From NCBI GenBank assembly GCA_017416485.1, contig JAFQCH010000003.1, positions 1-57,049 of the forward strand: DNA of 57,049 nucleotides, given 5' to 3'. The position numbers and the translations under genes are program-made. The DNA is from Clostridia bacterium (GTDB lineage: Bacteria > Bacillota > Clostridia > Oscillospirales > Acutalibacteraceae). Positions 25,101 through 33,347 of the stretch are shown here, one piece after another. Each line of letters opens with the position of its first letter. Positions within the stretch are counted from its first letter, which is position 1. The notes under the pieces were generated by a model. The model made no database searches and was not told where the DNA came from. It saw only the letters and a list, made by a program, of their open reading frames with translations.

Positions 25101-25930
25101 CAAAGGTAAACACCTGTTTTTGCACCTGCAAAAAGGCAGGTTCCGTCCGAGATCTGCATCACGGTTTTGCCCGATGCAGTGGATCCCGTGGCAGCGGGGC
25201 CTGTGTATACACCGTAAGAATTACCGTAAGCGGTAAGTGTGCCGCCGGAAACGATGATATTGCTTTGCAGAGCAAAAATACCGTTTGTGCCGTTGAGGGT
25301 AACCGAGCCGCCTGCCATTTTGAAATAGCAGTCCTTCATATTAAGACCTGCGGCTGTGTCCGTGGTTGCGGTGGCACTTGCACGCAACGTACCGCCGTTG
25401 ACATAAAGTCCTTTTGTGGTTTCCACACCCGCATTGACACCTGTGGCATTGATGGTACCGCCGTTGATGGTCAGCGAACCACCCGAGCAGAACACCGCGC
25501 GGTTGGTGGCAGAAGCGGAAATGGTGGGTCCGTTCACAATGATGTCGCCGTTGAGGGAGATAAGACCGTTTTTACCGATGAGGCTCAAATTACCCGTGCC
25601 GTTGAGGGTCAGGGTACCGTCCTGCACACCCAAAGCATAGGAATTGGAGTCCTTACCGATGGTAACGGAAGCCCCGGCGGGAATGTTGATGCACAGGTCT
25701 CCGTAGGCTGTGATGATGTCAAAATTGCCCTGCTTGAGGGTCAGGGTATATATTTCATCACGGCGGTTGAAGACCATTTCCCAACCGTATCCCGAAGCAT
25801 AGCCCTCGGTCATGTCGATCTGATTTCCGTTGATACCGACCTGCGGTTCTTCAGCCGCAGATGCAGAAAACATCGGCAGACAGAAGAGCATCACCAGGAC
25901 ACTCAGGATACAGAGAATGGATTTTTTCAT
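22151..25930 (-). CDS. Large secreted dockerin protein with beta-helix and CxxC repeats
   Basis: The 1259-residue protein starts with a signal peptide (MKKSILCILSVLVMLFCLPM, cleavage after SASA). Residues about 60-850 consist of repeated short strands (GGSLTINGGTINATG, GGTLIADGGAYGI, GGSVTAVGTDAGL) typical of right-handed parallel beta-helix surface proteins. Residues about 900-1150 hold six CxxC pairs (CPIC, CEYC, CKRC, CTVC, CERC, CNKC) spaced about 40 residues apart, each near GHD/HTF-like histidines, which could bind metal. The C-terminus has two dockerin F-hands (GDLDGNGILDSGDARVAL and GDTDGDGKLTAGDARTLL). It starts 30 bases after the metal ATPase stop, with AGGAGG upstream and no terminator between, so it is probably the last gene of the metal operon. 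Confidence 0.85.
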   Translation of the reverse strand: MKKSILCILSVLVMLFCLPMFSASAAEEPQVGINGNQIDMTEGYASGYGWEMVFNRRDEIYTLTLKQGNFDIITAYGDLCINIPAGASVTIGKDSNSYALGVQDGTLTLNGTGNLSLIGKNGLISLNGDIIVNGPTISASATNRAVFCSGGSLTINGGTINATGVNAGVETTKGLYVNGGTLRASATATTDTAAGLNMKDCYFKMAGGSVTLNGTNGIFALQSNIIVSGGTLTAYGNSYGVYTGPAATGSTASGKTVMQISDGTCLFAGAKTGVYLCNNSAFKMTGGSVEAKVTVGTDTSYTYGMQIDKSDLHISGGILKTSGYQGISVNGLSASADRGDCKAFEVSGGSVTAVGTDAGLRCYDASALVTGGVINASASVNSGVYLYYTDLLMSGGTLIADGGAYGINSHAAHPVISGGQIIADGDNYGFFCMGQITIEDGSVTAIGGNTGLAASTKLLTVGSSAASRASLTAVGGSFAVSGSPVMLFGRTYNYATDLNYKMLCFVDGAESYRSDSACSLKINGSPVDIAADMLANGVNVSYNEGGSAANYKWMLQKSVSGRYTLTLNGATLAGMEITGAVDIILREAASSLTGEWKMTNAYVRLNGNASSLSVTNVGGNAVNMLNSVLVHNGGTLDLRSPMYVYASDFVGMGVLYGNHRNDTLSLASSDAVLLGATVQNTDSAALFALNNASLQAYGSEFVANGVTGTAFNAADSRLFFEKCNITTNGGAGIAAKKLTANDSTFLVTGCIGRGIAVGTEGVRFDNCSVTVAAQEEALFTQGDADFISTNLRADSADGVKAVLLSAAPDSPARIAVSGHCLIKSGKEPVRIADENGVASYFANEDVALSSVFISNEHNYSQSAAYIYCNTVGMAVMACTYTDCTCTLTKVMPEIAHDFSVYVPNGDATCSADGTKTATCPICFAKNTVVDIDSTTDHTFVDYKTNSDADCLTDGTKTAKCEYCDATETLPDIGSALGHDYEVVVVSGDCESTVWTKMVCKRCAFETEPQDTGNIGDHKWDETKDCNTIRFCTVCGYSDGRLLNHKYSEFVVDKSATCVAAGTLSATCERCGEKQTVDNPDAPATGHDPKGWITIMEPTAYSTGTKALLCNKCPMQIETQILAITVVPVAQTGIRVDYENNLVILDQTGLTVGALRGMLDNSSNVIIMTDAGVRIEDDAIVQTGTGIKVTNNGQLFKLAVIGDLDGNGILDSGDARVALRISVGLDAADPEKVCAGDTDGDGKLTAGDARTLLRRSVGLE

Positions 25931-25960
25931 TATTTTTATCCTCCTTGCGGCGGGAATTTT

Positions 25961-27823
25961 TTATACTTTTCTTGCGCGCATGGCATTGCATATTGCGATG
26001 ACACACACACCGACATCGGCAAAAATACCGATGCCCATGCCTGCAAATCCGAATGCCGACAACAGCAAAACGCCGAATTTGACACCGAGCGAGAACACAA
26101 TGTTCTGCATGACGATGCGGCGGGTCTTGCGGGAAATTCCCATGCAAAGGGCAATATCGGCGGGGGCATCCTTCATCAGCACCACATCGGCGGCTTCCAC
26201 AGCCGCATCCGAACCAAAGGCACCCATGGCAACACCGATATCTGCCGAAGCGAGCACGGGGGCATCGTTGATGCCGTCTCCTACAAATGCAAAGCGTTCA
26301 CCCTGCTTGCAGGCGGCTTTTATTTTTTGCGCAATTTCAACTTTGTCTGCGGGCAGAAGTTCGGAATAAACCTCATCAATACCCAGTTCAGCGGCAATTT
26401 TTTGTGCCGTTTCCCTGCGGTCACCCGTGAGCATGCAAATTCTGCCCACTCCCGCTTTGCGCAGGTTTTCGATGGCAGTTTTTGCATTGGCTTTGGGCTG
26501 ATCTGCCAAAAGAATGCAGCCTATATAGTTTCCGTCTGCGGCAACAAACACAGCGGTCTGTTTTTCCGAAGACACGGGAACGGGAATGTTGTTTTCGTTC
26601 AGCAACTTGGCGGAACCTGCCAAAACAAGTTTTCCGTCCACAACGGCAGACACGCCAAAGCCGGCTTTTTCATGCACCTGTTGCGGCTCTTGCGCGCGTG
26701 CGGATGCCGCACAAACGGCTTTTGCCAGCGGGTGCGCCGAGTGCATTTCGGCAGATGCGGCAAAAAAGAGCAAATCCTCTTCGCGCACATCATCCGCGGG
26801 ACAGACCTGCATCACAGTGAACACACCGTCGGTGAGAGTGCCCGTTTTGTCGAACACGACCGTTTGGCATGCAGAAAGCTGTTCTAAACTGTCTGACCCT
26901 TTTATGAGAATCCCTTTTGCCGCCGCACCGCCGATGCCGCCGAAATAAGACAGCGGAACAGAGATGACAAGCGCACAGGGACAGGAAATGACAAGAAATA
27001 CCATGGCACGGCGGATCCATTCCGACCACACCGCCCAATCACTATAGCTCCCCGTAACAAGCGGCGGCATAACCGCCACCAAAACAGCGGCAATGACCAC
27101 ACAGGGGGTGTAATATTTTGCAAAACGGGTGATGAATTTTTCGCTTTTTGCTTTGTGCATCCCCGCGTTTTCAACAAGTTCCAAAATGCGTGCAACGGTG
27201 GATTCCTCATAGGGCTTGCTGACTTGCACCGTCAGCAGGCCGTTGGTGTTGATGCAACCGCTGACCACCGTATCACCGACATTCACTTCATGCGGCAAAC
27301 TTTCCCCGGTCAGCGCGGCGGTGTCCAGCGCGGCAGCCCCGCTGACCACAACACCGTCCAGCGGAATGCGCTCCCCGGGCTGAATAAGGATGTGCATTCC
27401 CGTTTGCACTTCTTCGGGAAACACTTCCTCGGTCACACCGTCCTTGATAACGCGCGCCGTGTCGGGACGGATATCCATCAGCGCAGCAATGGAACGACGG
27501 GATTTGCCGACGGCAATGCTTTCAAACAGTTCGCCGATCTGAAAAAAGATCATCACCAGCGCGGCTTCGTGGTATTCGCCCACAAAAAACGCACCGATTG
27601 TGGCAAGCGCCATCAGGAATTTTTCGTCAAACACCTGACCGCGGGCAATATTGCGCACGGCATCCAGCAACACATTATACCCTGCCGTAAAATAAGGCAC
27701 CATAAATAAAAGCAAAGTAACCCATGGCGGCAGGTGCAGAAAATGCGAAACAACGGCAACCGTTGCCAGCAAAACGGCGGAAAGAACAATGCACAGTGCC
27801 GCTTTTTTCTGTTTTTTGGTCAT
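25961..27823 (-). CDS. cadA: Zn/Cd-type P1B ATPase (CadA/ZntA-like)
   Basis: This 620-residue heavy-metal exporter has the phosphorylation site DKTGTLTDG (about residue 325), TGES in the actuator domain, HP in SAHPLAKAV, and GDGINDAP (about residue 515). The membrane metal site CPCALVISVP (about residue 280), with NIVFSLGVKFG and FADVG in the last helices, fits the Zn/Cd/Pb subgroup (P1B-2). The usual N-terminal HMA domain is missing, and a separate HMA protein is encoded just upstream. I chose the ATG at 27823 because AGGGG lies 7 bases before it. A GTG at 27838 overlaps the HMA stop but lacks a binding site. It is the third gene of an ArsR-controlled operon. Confidence 0.92.
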   Translation of the reverse strand: MTKKQKKAALCIVLSAVLLATVAVVSHFLHLPPWVTLLLFMVPYFTAGYNVLLDAVRNIARGQVFDEKFLMALATIGAFFVGEYHEAALVMIFFQIGELFESIAVGKSRRSIAALMDIRPDTARVIKDGVTEEVFPEEVQTGMHILIQPGERIPLDGVVVSGAAALDTAALTGESLPHEVNVGDTVVSGCINTNGLLTVQVSKPYEESTVARILELVENAGMHKAKSEKFITRFAKYYTPCVVIAAVLVAVMPPLVTGSYSDWAVWSEWIRRAMVFLVISCPCALVISVPLSYFGGIGGAAAKGILIKGSDSLEQLSACQTVVFDKTGTLTDGVFTVMQVCPADDVREEDLLFFAASAEMHSAHPLAKAVCAASARAQEPQQVHEKAGFGVSAVVDGKLVLAGSAKLLNENNIPVPVSSEKQTAVFVAADGNYIGCILLADQPKANAKTAIENLRKAGVGRICMLTGDRRETAQKIAAELGIDEVYSELLPADKVEIAQKIKAACKQGERFAFVGDGINDAPVLASADIGVAMGAFGSDAAVEAADVVLMKDAPADIALCMGISRKTRRIVMQNIVFSLGVKFGVLLLSAFGFAGMGIGIFADVGVCVIAICNAMRARKV

Positions 27824-27834
27824 AGAAGAACCCC

Positions 27835-28053
27835 TCACAGCAGAACTTCGCAGTTTCTGTCCACTTTTTTAACGGCTTTGACAACTTGCTTCATAATATC
27901 ATCAAAACGGTTGTCGTCGGCTTCGATAATCATTTTCTGTGCCATAAAGCTGATGGAAACATAGCTGACACCTTCAATTTTGCGGATGGCTTCTTCCATT
28001 TTTGCCGCGCAGTTTGCGCAGTCAAGGTCTTCCATTCTGATTGTTTTACGCAT
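27835..28053 (-). CDS. Small HMA-domain metal-binding protein
   Basis: This 72-residue single HMA domain carries the metal motif DLDCANCAAKMEEAIRKIEG (residues 9-28). Asp before the CxxC is typical of Zn/Cd-handling domains, and a further Cys lies at the C-terminus (DRNCEVLL). It likely replaces the N-terminal domain missing from the neighbouring ATPase, acting as a chaperone or regulatory metal-binding unit. Its ATG overlaps the end of the repressor gene by 8 bases (ATGCGTAA), and the ATPase begins 11 bases after its stop, so all three are translationally linked. Confidence 0.9.
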   Translation of the reverse strand: MRKTIRMEDLDCANCAAKMEEAIRKIEGVSYVSISFMAQKMIIEADDNRFDDIMKQVVKAVKKVDRNCEVLL

Positions 28054-28420
28054 TGTTGTTCCCTCTTTCTTCGTTGATATGGTCGATTCCCATGCGGATG
28101 ATGGCACGCACATGGTCGTCGGCCAGTGAATAATAAACGGTTTTGCCCTCGCGGCGTGAGCGCACAAGGTCGGCTTGTTTGAGCACGCGCAACTGATGCG
28201 ACACCGCACTCAATTCCATGCCCAGCAACTGCGCAACCGCACAGACACAAAGCTCGGTATCGGTCAGGGATGCCAGAATACGCATCCGTGTTCCGTCACC
28301 GATGACCTTGAAAAAGCAGGTCAGCTTGTTCAGCGTGTCTGCCGACAGCGCATGGTTTTGCGCGGTTTGCACGGCTTGTTCGTGCCGTGCAGCGTGGGGG
28401 TCAGAACAAAGGTCCGGCAT
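28046..28420 (-). CDS. ArsR/SmtB-family metal-sensing repressor
   Basis: This 124-residue winged helix repressor shows the metal box ELCVC (about residue 61), the recognition helix ELSAVSHQLRVLKQADLVRS and wing RREGKTVYYSL. Two metal sites are suggested. One is the CadC-like alpha-3N site (CVC plus a Cys in the N-terminal MPDLCSDPH). The other is the SmtB/CzrA-like alpha-5 site in DDHVRAIIRMGIDHINEE (D-x-H ... H-x-x-E). It is expected to release DNA when Zn, Cd or Pb binds, turning on the exporter. AAAGGAG precedes the ATG at 28420. A near-consensus operator overlaps its promoter region, consistent with autoregulation. Confidence 0.9.
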   Translation of the reverse strand: MPDLCSDPHAARHEQAVQTAQNHALSADTLNKLTCFFKVIGDGTRMRILASLTDTELCVCAVAQLLGMELSAVSHQLRVLKQADLVRSRREGKTVYYSLADDHVRAIIRMGIDHINEERGNNNA

Positions 28421-28438
28421 ACTTGAATCTCCTTTCAA

Positions 28439-28487
28439 TTGAATGGCTGTTCAAGTGTATTATATGCCCTTTGCATGCTCTTGTCAA
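28439..28487 (-). promoter_or_regulatory. Consensus promoter and ArsR-type operator of the metal operon
   Basis: On the minus strand, TTGACA (28482-28487), exactly 17 bases and TATAAT (28459-28464) form a perfect housekeeping promoter. Just downstream, 28439-28454 is an inverted repeat whose minus-strand core TGAACAGCCATTCA closely resembles the SmtB site TGAACAGTTATTCA. A repressor bound there would block initiation. Confidence 0.85.
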
Positions 28488-28660
28488 CAAAAAAAGAGAG
28501 AAATTTTTGCATGTGTATTATAGCAGATTTATCTTATAATCTTCCTTAAAAGCAGGTGCAGTAAAATCTGCCTTTTTCTGTACACCTATGCACAAAAAAG
28601 TGCAAAAACACATACATAATTATTTTATCATATATAGTGAATAAACGCAAGCATTTTAAT

Positions 28661-28700
28661 AAAAAAAGGATTGTCATTCTCATCGGAACAACAATCCTTT
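28661..28700 (-). terminator. Terminator of cysK
   Basis: AAAGGATTGT pairs perfectly with ACAATCCTTT (28665-28674 with 28691-28700). The stem extends inward by five more pairs with two wobbles, and T-runs follow on the minus strand. The stretch from here to 28438 contains only AT-rich DNA and weak short hairpins. Confidence 0.85.
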
Positions 28701-28705
28701 CGTTA

Positions 28706-29632
28706 TTATTCAAACAGCGGGGTGGAGAAATAACGCTCTGCCGTGTCGGGCAACACCGTGACCACTGTTTTGCCTTTGCCAAGCTGTTTGGCAAGGCGCA
28801 GTGCCGCGGCAACGTTGGTGCCGCTGCTGATGCCGCACAGAATGCCTTCCTTGCTTGCAAGGTCCTTGGAGGTCTGTAAGGCTTCTTCGTCTTTGACGAT
28901 GCACACATCGTCATAAATTTTTGTATTGAGAATGGCGGGAATCAGACCGTCCCCAATGCCCATCTGCACATGAGTGCCGATGGAACCGCCCGAAAGAATG
29001 GCGGCATTTTCGGGTTCAACTGCCCAGATGGTCATATCGGGATTGTGTTCTTTGAGCACTTCGCCGATGCCCGTGATGGTGCCGCCCGTGCCGATGCCCG
29101 AGCAGAAGCCGTGGATGGGCTTGCCGACCTGTTCAATGATTTCTCTTGCCGTTCCCTCGCGTTGCACGGCGGGGTTGGCAGGATTTTCGAACTGCTGGGG
29201 AACAAAGACATTGCTGTCTTCGGCTTTCATTTTCAGTGCAAGGTTCAGGCATTCTTCGATGCAAAGGCCGATGTTACCGGCATCATGCACCAGAATGACC
29301 TCTGCACCGTACTGCTGCACGAGTTTTCTGCGCTCCTCGCTGACGGAGTCGGGCATGATGATTTTTACCTTATATCCTCTGACCGCACCGACCAGAGCAA
29401 GACCAATGCCCTGATTGCCCGAAGTGGGTTCGACAATGATGGTATTTTCATTGAGTAAACCTTTGTTTTCGGCATCAAGGATCATGTTATAAGCCGTGCG
29501 GGTCTTGATGGAACCGCCGACATTCAGACCTTCAAATTTAACAAGAATTTCGGCACTGTCGGCATCTGCCATGTGGTTCAGTCGGATAACGGGTGTATTG
29601 CCGAGCGCTTGCAGAATATTGTCGCAAATCAT
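28706..29632 (-). CDS. cysK: Cysteine synthase (O-acetylserine sulfhydrylase)
   Basis: This 308-residue PLP enzyme of the CysK/CBS group makes L-cysteine from O-acetylserine and sulfide. LGNTPVIRLNH opens the fold and NVGGSIKTRTAYNMI carries the PLP lysine, where most CysK proteins read SVKDR. TSGNQGIGLALVGA is the substrate loop, where most have TSGNTGIGLA. The phosphate-binding loop is GIGTGGTITGIGEVL. The two loop differences leave open a related activity such as another beta-replacement reaction, so the symbol is given with some caution. The start at 29632 is the first ATG after a good promoter, though its Shine-Dalgarno site is weak. Confidence 0.82.
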   Translation of the reverse strand: MICDNILQALGNTPVIRLNHMADADSAEILVKFEGLNVGGSIKTRTAYNMILDAENKGLLNENTIIVEPTSGNQGIGLALVGAVRGYKVKIIMPDSVSEERRKLVQQYGAEVILVHDAGNIGLCIEECLNLALKMKAEDSNVFVPQQFENPANPAVQREGTAREIIEQVGKPIHGFCSGIGTGGTITGIGEVLKEHNPDMTIWAVEPENAAILSGGSIGTHVQMGIGDGLIPAILNTKIYDDVCIVKDEEALQTSKDLASKEGILCGISSGTNVAAALRLAKQLGKGKTVVTVLPDTAERYFSTPLFE

Positions 29633-29663
29633 AAAAAACCTACCAAAAAAAAGAATATGGGAA

Positions 29664-29692
29664 ATTATAGCATACACTTTTGCGAATTGCAA
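29664..29692 (-). promoter_or_regulatory. Promoter of cysK
   Basis: On the minus strand, TTGCAA (29687-29692), 17 bases and TATAAT (29664-29669). The leader is only about 25 bases, so there is no room for a riboswitch or T-box. Confidence 0.75.
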
Positions 29693-29729
29693 TTACATTT
29701 TTCAATATATGTCGGGTTTATCGCTGTGT

Positions 29730-30431
29730 TCACATTTCTTTTTTTATGTGGACCAGCGGTTCAAGTTCGGCAGCATAAAGATGGCTTGTGTCCGAATAAC
29801 GCAGACAGGTGGGAGCTGTAATGCCGTTTTCGTTGTTTTCAAATTCCAACACCGTCACACCGCTATGCTCATAGTCGAAGCCTGCCCACATGATATGCAC
29901 GGGAATGTGCAACAACACCGAGATCCAAGCCCGGGAAAATGCGGCATGACAGAACAGAGCCACTTTTTCATCGCTCGGTTTTACAATGCGATACACATTG
30001 CCCTCTTTTTTGTAGCCCAGTTTCTCTAAAAACGCGTTGCCGTTTTCTTCAATGAAAGACACGGCCTCCTGCATACCTGACGTGTTGAAAAAATCACATT
30101 CGTAAGCACGGCTGAACGGCAGATTTGCATTCTCGCCCGTTAAAAACAATGTGTTCTGAAGCAGGGAGACGGATTTTTTGCTGCCGTCGGGCAGGGTGGT
30201 CAATCTGCCGTCCCCGATTTCCGCTGCCCACTCCTCAATGGTCATTTCAAGTCCGAGTTTGTCACAGGCGGGCTGTGCAGTCTGTTTTGCACGAAGAAGC
30301 GGCGAGGAGAAAATACGGTCAATGCCGCATTTTCCCATGCGTTCACCGACAGCAAGGGCTTGTTTTTGCCCCAATTCGGTCAAGGCGCCGTCATGTCCCG
30401 GCTCTCCGTGGCGGATAATGTATAAAAGCAT
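29730..30431 (-). CDS. Histidine phosphatase family protein
   Basis: The 233-residue protein begins MLLYIIRHGEPGHDGALTELG, where RHG is the catalytic phosphohistidine motif of the phosphoglycerate-mutase-like superfamily. FSSPLLRAKQTAQP is the second conserved block, and the second His/Glu pair lies near residues 180-200 (LFCHAAFSRAW). The tail is longer than in the simplest members. Substrate cannot be told from sequence, since this superfamily acts on sugars, nucleotides and proteins. AGAGGAAC precedes the start, and it lies 15 bases after topB. Confidence 0.82.
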   Translation of the reverse strand: MLLYIIRHGEPGHDGALTELGQKQALAVGERMGKCGIDRIFSSPLLRAKQTAQPACDKLGLEMTIEEWAAEIGDGRLTTLPDGSKKSVSLLQNTLFLTGENANLPFSRAYECDFFNTSGMQEAVSFIEENGNAFLEKLGYKKEGNVYRIVKPSDEKVALFCHAAFSRAWISVLLHIPVHIMWAGFDYEHSGVTVLEFENNENGITAPTCLRYSDTSHLYAAELEPLVHIKKEM

Positions 30432-30446
30432 ATCTTGTTCCTCTTT

Positions 30447-32618
30447 TTATTCGTTCCACTTTTTCAGCAGGTCTGCAAAGGGATTGTAAGCGTCGCTTTT
30501 TTGCTCTTTTTCTTGCTTCTTCATGTAATTTGCAACATCGTATTTGCCTGCGCCCGCGTCTTCATGGCGTTTGTTGAAGTCAGACAGCTTTTCGCGGTAA
30601 CCGCACTTGCAGACAAAGAGTTTTTTGTCGCCTTCGCCGCGCAGCTCCATGCGCTTCATGCAATTGGGGCAACGGGCATTGGTAGTCTGCGAAAGGCCTT
30701 TACGATAGCCGCATTCACGGTCGGGACAGACGAGCATTTTGCCCTTTTTGCCGTTGACTTCCAGCAGGAATTTGCCGCAGTCGGGGCATTTTTCCTTGGT
30801 TGCGTTTTCGTGGTGATACACCGCCTCGCTTTTGGCAACCTCACCGACGAGTTTGGTGGCATAGGTGCGCATTTCGCCGATGAATTTCTGCTTGTTTTCT
30901 TTGCCTTGGCTTATGTTCTGCAAACGCTGTTCCCATTTGGCGGTCAGCTCTGCACTGCGCAGTTCTTCGGGCACGATGCGGATAAGCTGTCTGCCCTTGG
31001 CGGTGGGACGAATCTCTTTTCCGTTGCGCTCAATGGAGAAATTGTCGAACAGTTTTTCGATGATATCCGCTCTTGTGGCGGGGGTGCCGAGACCCGATGT
31101 GCTTGCAAGCACGGCACGAAGCGCCTTGTCTTCAACCTGTCCCGTTGGATTTTCCATGGCAGTCAGGAGTGTTGCCTCGGTATAGCGTGCAGGGGGTCTT
31201 GTTTTGCCGTTCAGCACACGCACATCACGCACATTCACGGTCTGCCCCTGTTGCAGGTTGGGCAGATTCTGCGCAGTGTCGTCGGGGTTATCGTCTTCAT
31301 CATCTTCGGTGAAATTCTGATACAGTGCCTTCCAACCGGGGGAGCGCACGGACGTGCCCCTTGCATAAAAATCATGCTTGCCCACGCGCACGGTGAGCTT
31401 GACTTCATCGTATTCGTACGGCTCGCTGAGAACCGCAAGAAAACGGCGAACAACAAGGTCATAAATATTCTTCTCATCGCGGCTCATCTTTTGCTCATCG
31501 GGCGATTCTTCGGTCGGGATGATGGCATGGTGATCGGTGACCTTGGCATCGTTGACGATGTATTTTGTGTTGACGGTACCGCGAAGCAACTTCCATGCGG
31601 CTTCACGGTAAGGGCCGAATGCAACGGCCTTCAGGCGCTCGTTGAGGGTCGGCACGACATCCTGCGGAATGTATCTCGAATCGGTACGCGGATAGGTCAG
31701 CACCTTATGATATTCATACAGACTCTGCATGATCGACAGGGTCTGCTTTGCGGAATAGCCGTATTTTTTGTTGGCATCCCTCTGCAGTTCGGTCAGGTCA
31801 TAGGCGGCAGGCGGTGCTTTGTGCTTGAAGTCCTTCTGCAAAGACACAATCGTACCCTTGCTGCCCTTGGTTTCGCCGAGAATTTTGTCGGCAAAGTTAG
31901 GATCGGAAAAACGGGTATTGCCCTTGGGGTCGCGGTAAATGCCCGAAAAGCCGTCAAAGTAAGCTCTGACGGAATAGTAATCCTTCGGGATGAATTTTTC
32001 GATTTCCTCTTCCCTTTTCACGATGAGGGCGAGGGTGGGAGTCTGCACACGGCCTGCGGAAAGCTGTGCATTGAACTTGCAGGTCAATGCACGGGTGACA
32101 TTGATACCGACCAACCAGTCCGCTTCGGCACGAGCCTGTGCAGAATAGTACAGATTGTCATATTCCGCAGCAGGACGCAGATTCTGAAACCCCTCGCGGA
32201 TGGCTTTGTCGGTCTGCGAGGAAATCCACAAGCGCTTTGCGGGCTTTTTGCATGCGGCTTTTGCCATGATCCAACGGGCAACAAGTTCACCCTCGCGGCC
32301 CGCGTCGGTGGCAATGACAATATTGTCAACATCGTCGCGCTTCATCAGTACGTGCACGTTGCGGAACTGCTTTGCGGACTGCTTGATGATGACGAGTTTC
32401 ATTTTTTCGGGGAGCATGGGCAGGTCTTTCATATCCCATCTTTTGTAGCGGTCATCGTAGGCTTCGGGATCGGCAAGGGTGACAAGATGCCCCAAAGCCC
32501 ATGTGATAATATATTGCTGCCCCATGATACAGCCTTCGCCTTTGCCCTTACAGCCGAGCACGCGGGCAATGTCCCTCGCAACGGAGGGCTTTTCGGTCAG
32601 AACAAGTGTTTTTCCCAT
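30447..32618 (-). CDS. topB: DNA topoisomerase III
   Basis: This 723-residue type IA topoisomerase relaxes and decatenates DNA through a 5' phosphotyrosine. The Toprim domain opens with TLVLTEKPSVARDIARVLG and has NIVIATDAGREGELVARW (acidic metal residues). The active-site Tyr is in VLTYPRTDSRYIP near residue 300. The C-terminus has zinc-ribbon-like clusters (CPDCGKFL, CPDRECGYR, CPNCMKRM, CKCGYREKL), giving about 10 Cys. These are typical of Firmicutes TopB and often bind single-stranded DNA. Chromosomal and mobile-element copies exist. Nothing around this one suggests an integrative element, so a chromosomal copy is likely. Confidence 0.93.
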   Translation of the reverse strand: MGKTLVLTEKPSVARDIARVLGCKGKGEGCIMGQQYIITWALGHLVTLADPEAYDDRYKRWDMKDLPMLPEKMKLVIIKQSAKQFRNVHVLMKRDDVDNIVIATDAGREGELVARWIMAKAACKKPAKRLWISSQTDKAIREGFQNLRPAAEYDNLYYSAQARAEADWLVGINVTRALTCKFNAQLSAGRVQTPTLALIVKREEEIEKFIPKDYYSVRAYFDGFSGIYRDPKGNTRFSDPNFADKILGETKGSKGTIVSLQKDFKHKAPPAAYDLTELQRDANKKYGYSAKQTLSIMQSLYEYHKVLTYPRTDSRYIPQDVVPTLNERLKAVAFGPYREAAWKLLRGTVNTKYIVNDAKVTDHHAIIPTEESPDEQKMSRDEKNIYDLVVRRFLAVLSEPYEYDEVKLTVRVGKHDFYARGTSVRSPGWKALYQNFTEDDEDDNPDDTAQNLPNLQQGQTVNVRDVRVLNGKTRPPARYTEATLLTAMENPTGQVEDKALRAVLASTSGLGTPATRADIIEKLFDNFSIERNGKEIRPTAKGRQLIRIVPEELRSAELTAKWEQRLQNISQGKENKQKFIGEMRTYATKLVGEVAKSEAVYHHENATKEKCPDCGKFLLEVNGKKGKMLVCPDRECGYRKGLSQTTNARCPNCMKRMELRGEGDKKLFVCKCGYREKLSDFNKRHEDAGAGKYDVANYMKKQEKEQKSDAYNPFADLLKKWNE

Positions 32619-32626
32619 AATTTACC

Positions 32627-33334
32627 TCACACAAAGAATCGTCTGGACAGCCACGCACGCATACGACGGCTGTTTTTGACATAGATGAAGAATCCGCCGA
32701 CAGGCAGACTGCAAGCCCCGATAACAACGGGGATGGCAAGCGACAGTGGTGTGCCGAAATAAAGATACAGTGCAACCGCACACACGGCGGCATAAACGGC
32801 AATCTGAAAACAGATGACCGCCGCCTGCACGGGCCAGTCGGGCTTTTTGCGTTCAAAGACTTCCACCGTCACGCAAGCAAACACGCCGAGCACCACAACC
32901 AGAGGCAGTGCCATCGACCAGAACCACTCGCGGGTGGCAAACAGATGATAGAAGAAATAAACATAGCCGAGAATGGCAAGCGAGTCAACCAGAATCAGCA
33001 CAAAGGTGCGTGCTTTTTGAAAAAGAAACGGCAACACGAAAAGAATCCACAGCATCAGCGAAGCCGTGTTGACAAAATGCGCCCAATACAAGCCGTTTTC
33101 TTTGGAAACAAGCAAATCAATGAGCAGACAGACGATGTTCGGCAGCAGCAAAATCACCGAAAACAGGAATGCCGAAAAACGTCTGCGTACTTTGGGGGGA
33201 AGCACTACCCTGTCGGAATAGGGGGTAGGTGCATCCTCATTCTGCTGTTTGGGGTTATAAACAGGGGTGTCGCAAAGAACGCACTTTTTGGCGCTGGCAT
33301 CAAGTTCGACACCGCAATTGACACAATAGGACAT
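32627..33334 (-). CDS. Zinc-ribbon membrane protein, DUF6320 type
   Basis: The 235-residue protein starts with a zinc ribbon (YCVNCGVELDASAKKCVLCD, residues 3-22), then VYNPK, a 30-residue linker, and about six transmembrane helices. This matches the DUF6320 family. In clostridia the family typically sits beside a condensation-domain-like acyltransferase, as here (13-base gap). I chose the ATG at 33334 because GGAG lies 8 bases upstream. The frame could also start at a TTG six bases earlier. Function is unknown. The pairing suggests a membrane partner or anchor for the acyltransferase. Confidence 0.78.
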   Translation of the reverse strand: MSYCVNCGVELDASAKKCVLCDTPVYNPKQQNEDAPTPYSDRVVLPPKVRRRFSAFLFSVILLLPNIVCLLIDLLVSKENGLYWAHFVNTASLMLWILFVLPFLFQKARTFVLILVDSLAILGYVYFFYHLFATREWFWSMALPLVVVLGVFACVTVEVFERKKPDWPVQAAVICFQIAVYAAVCAVALYLYFGTPLSLAIPVVIGACSLPVGGFFIYVKNSRRMRAWLSRRFFV

Positions 33335-33347
33335 AGACAAATCTCCT

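Noticed and set aside
28440..28660. A possible small gene or small RNA between the metal operon and cysK
   Set aside because: The sequence is AT-rich with short, weak hairpins. The promoter-like TATAAT boxes lack a -35 partner at proper spacing.
29633..29729. A T-box or riboswitch upstream of cysK
   Set aside because: The promoter lies within about 60 bases of the start codon, leaving about 25 bases of leader.
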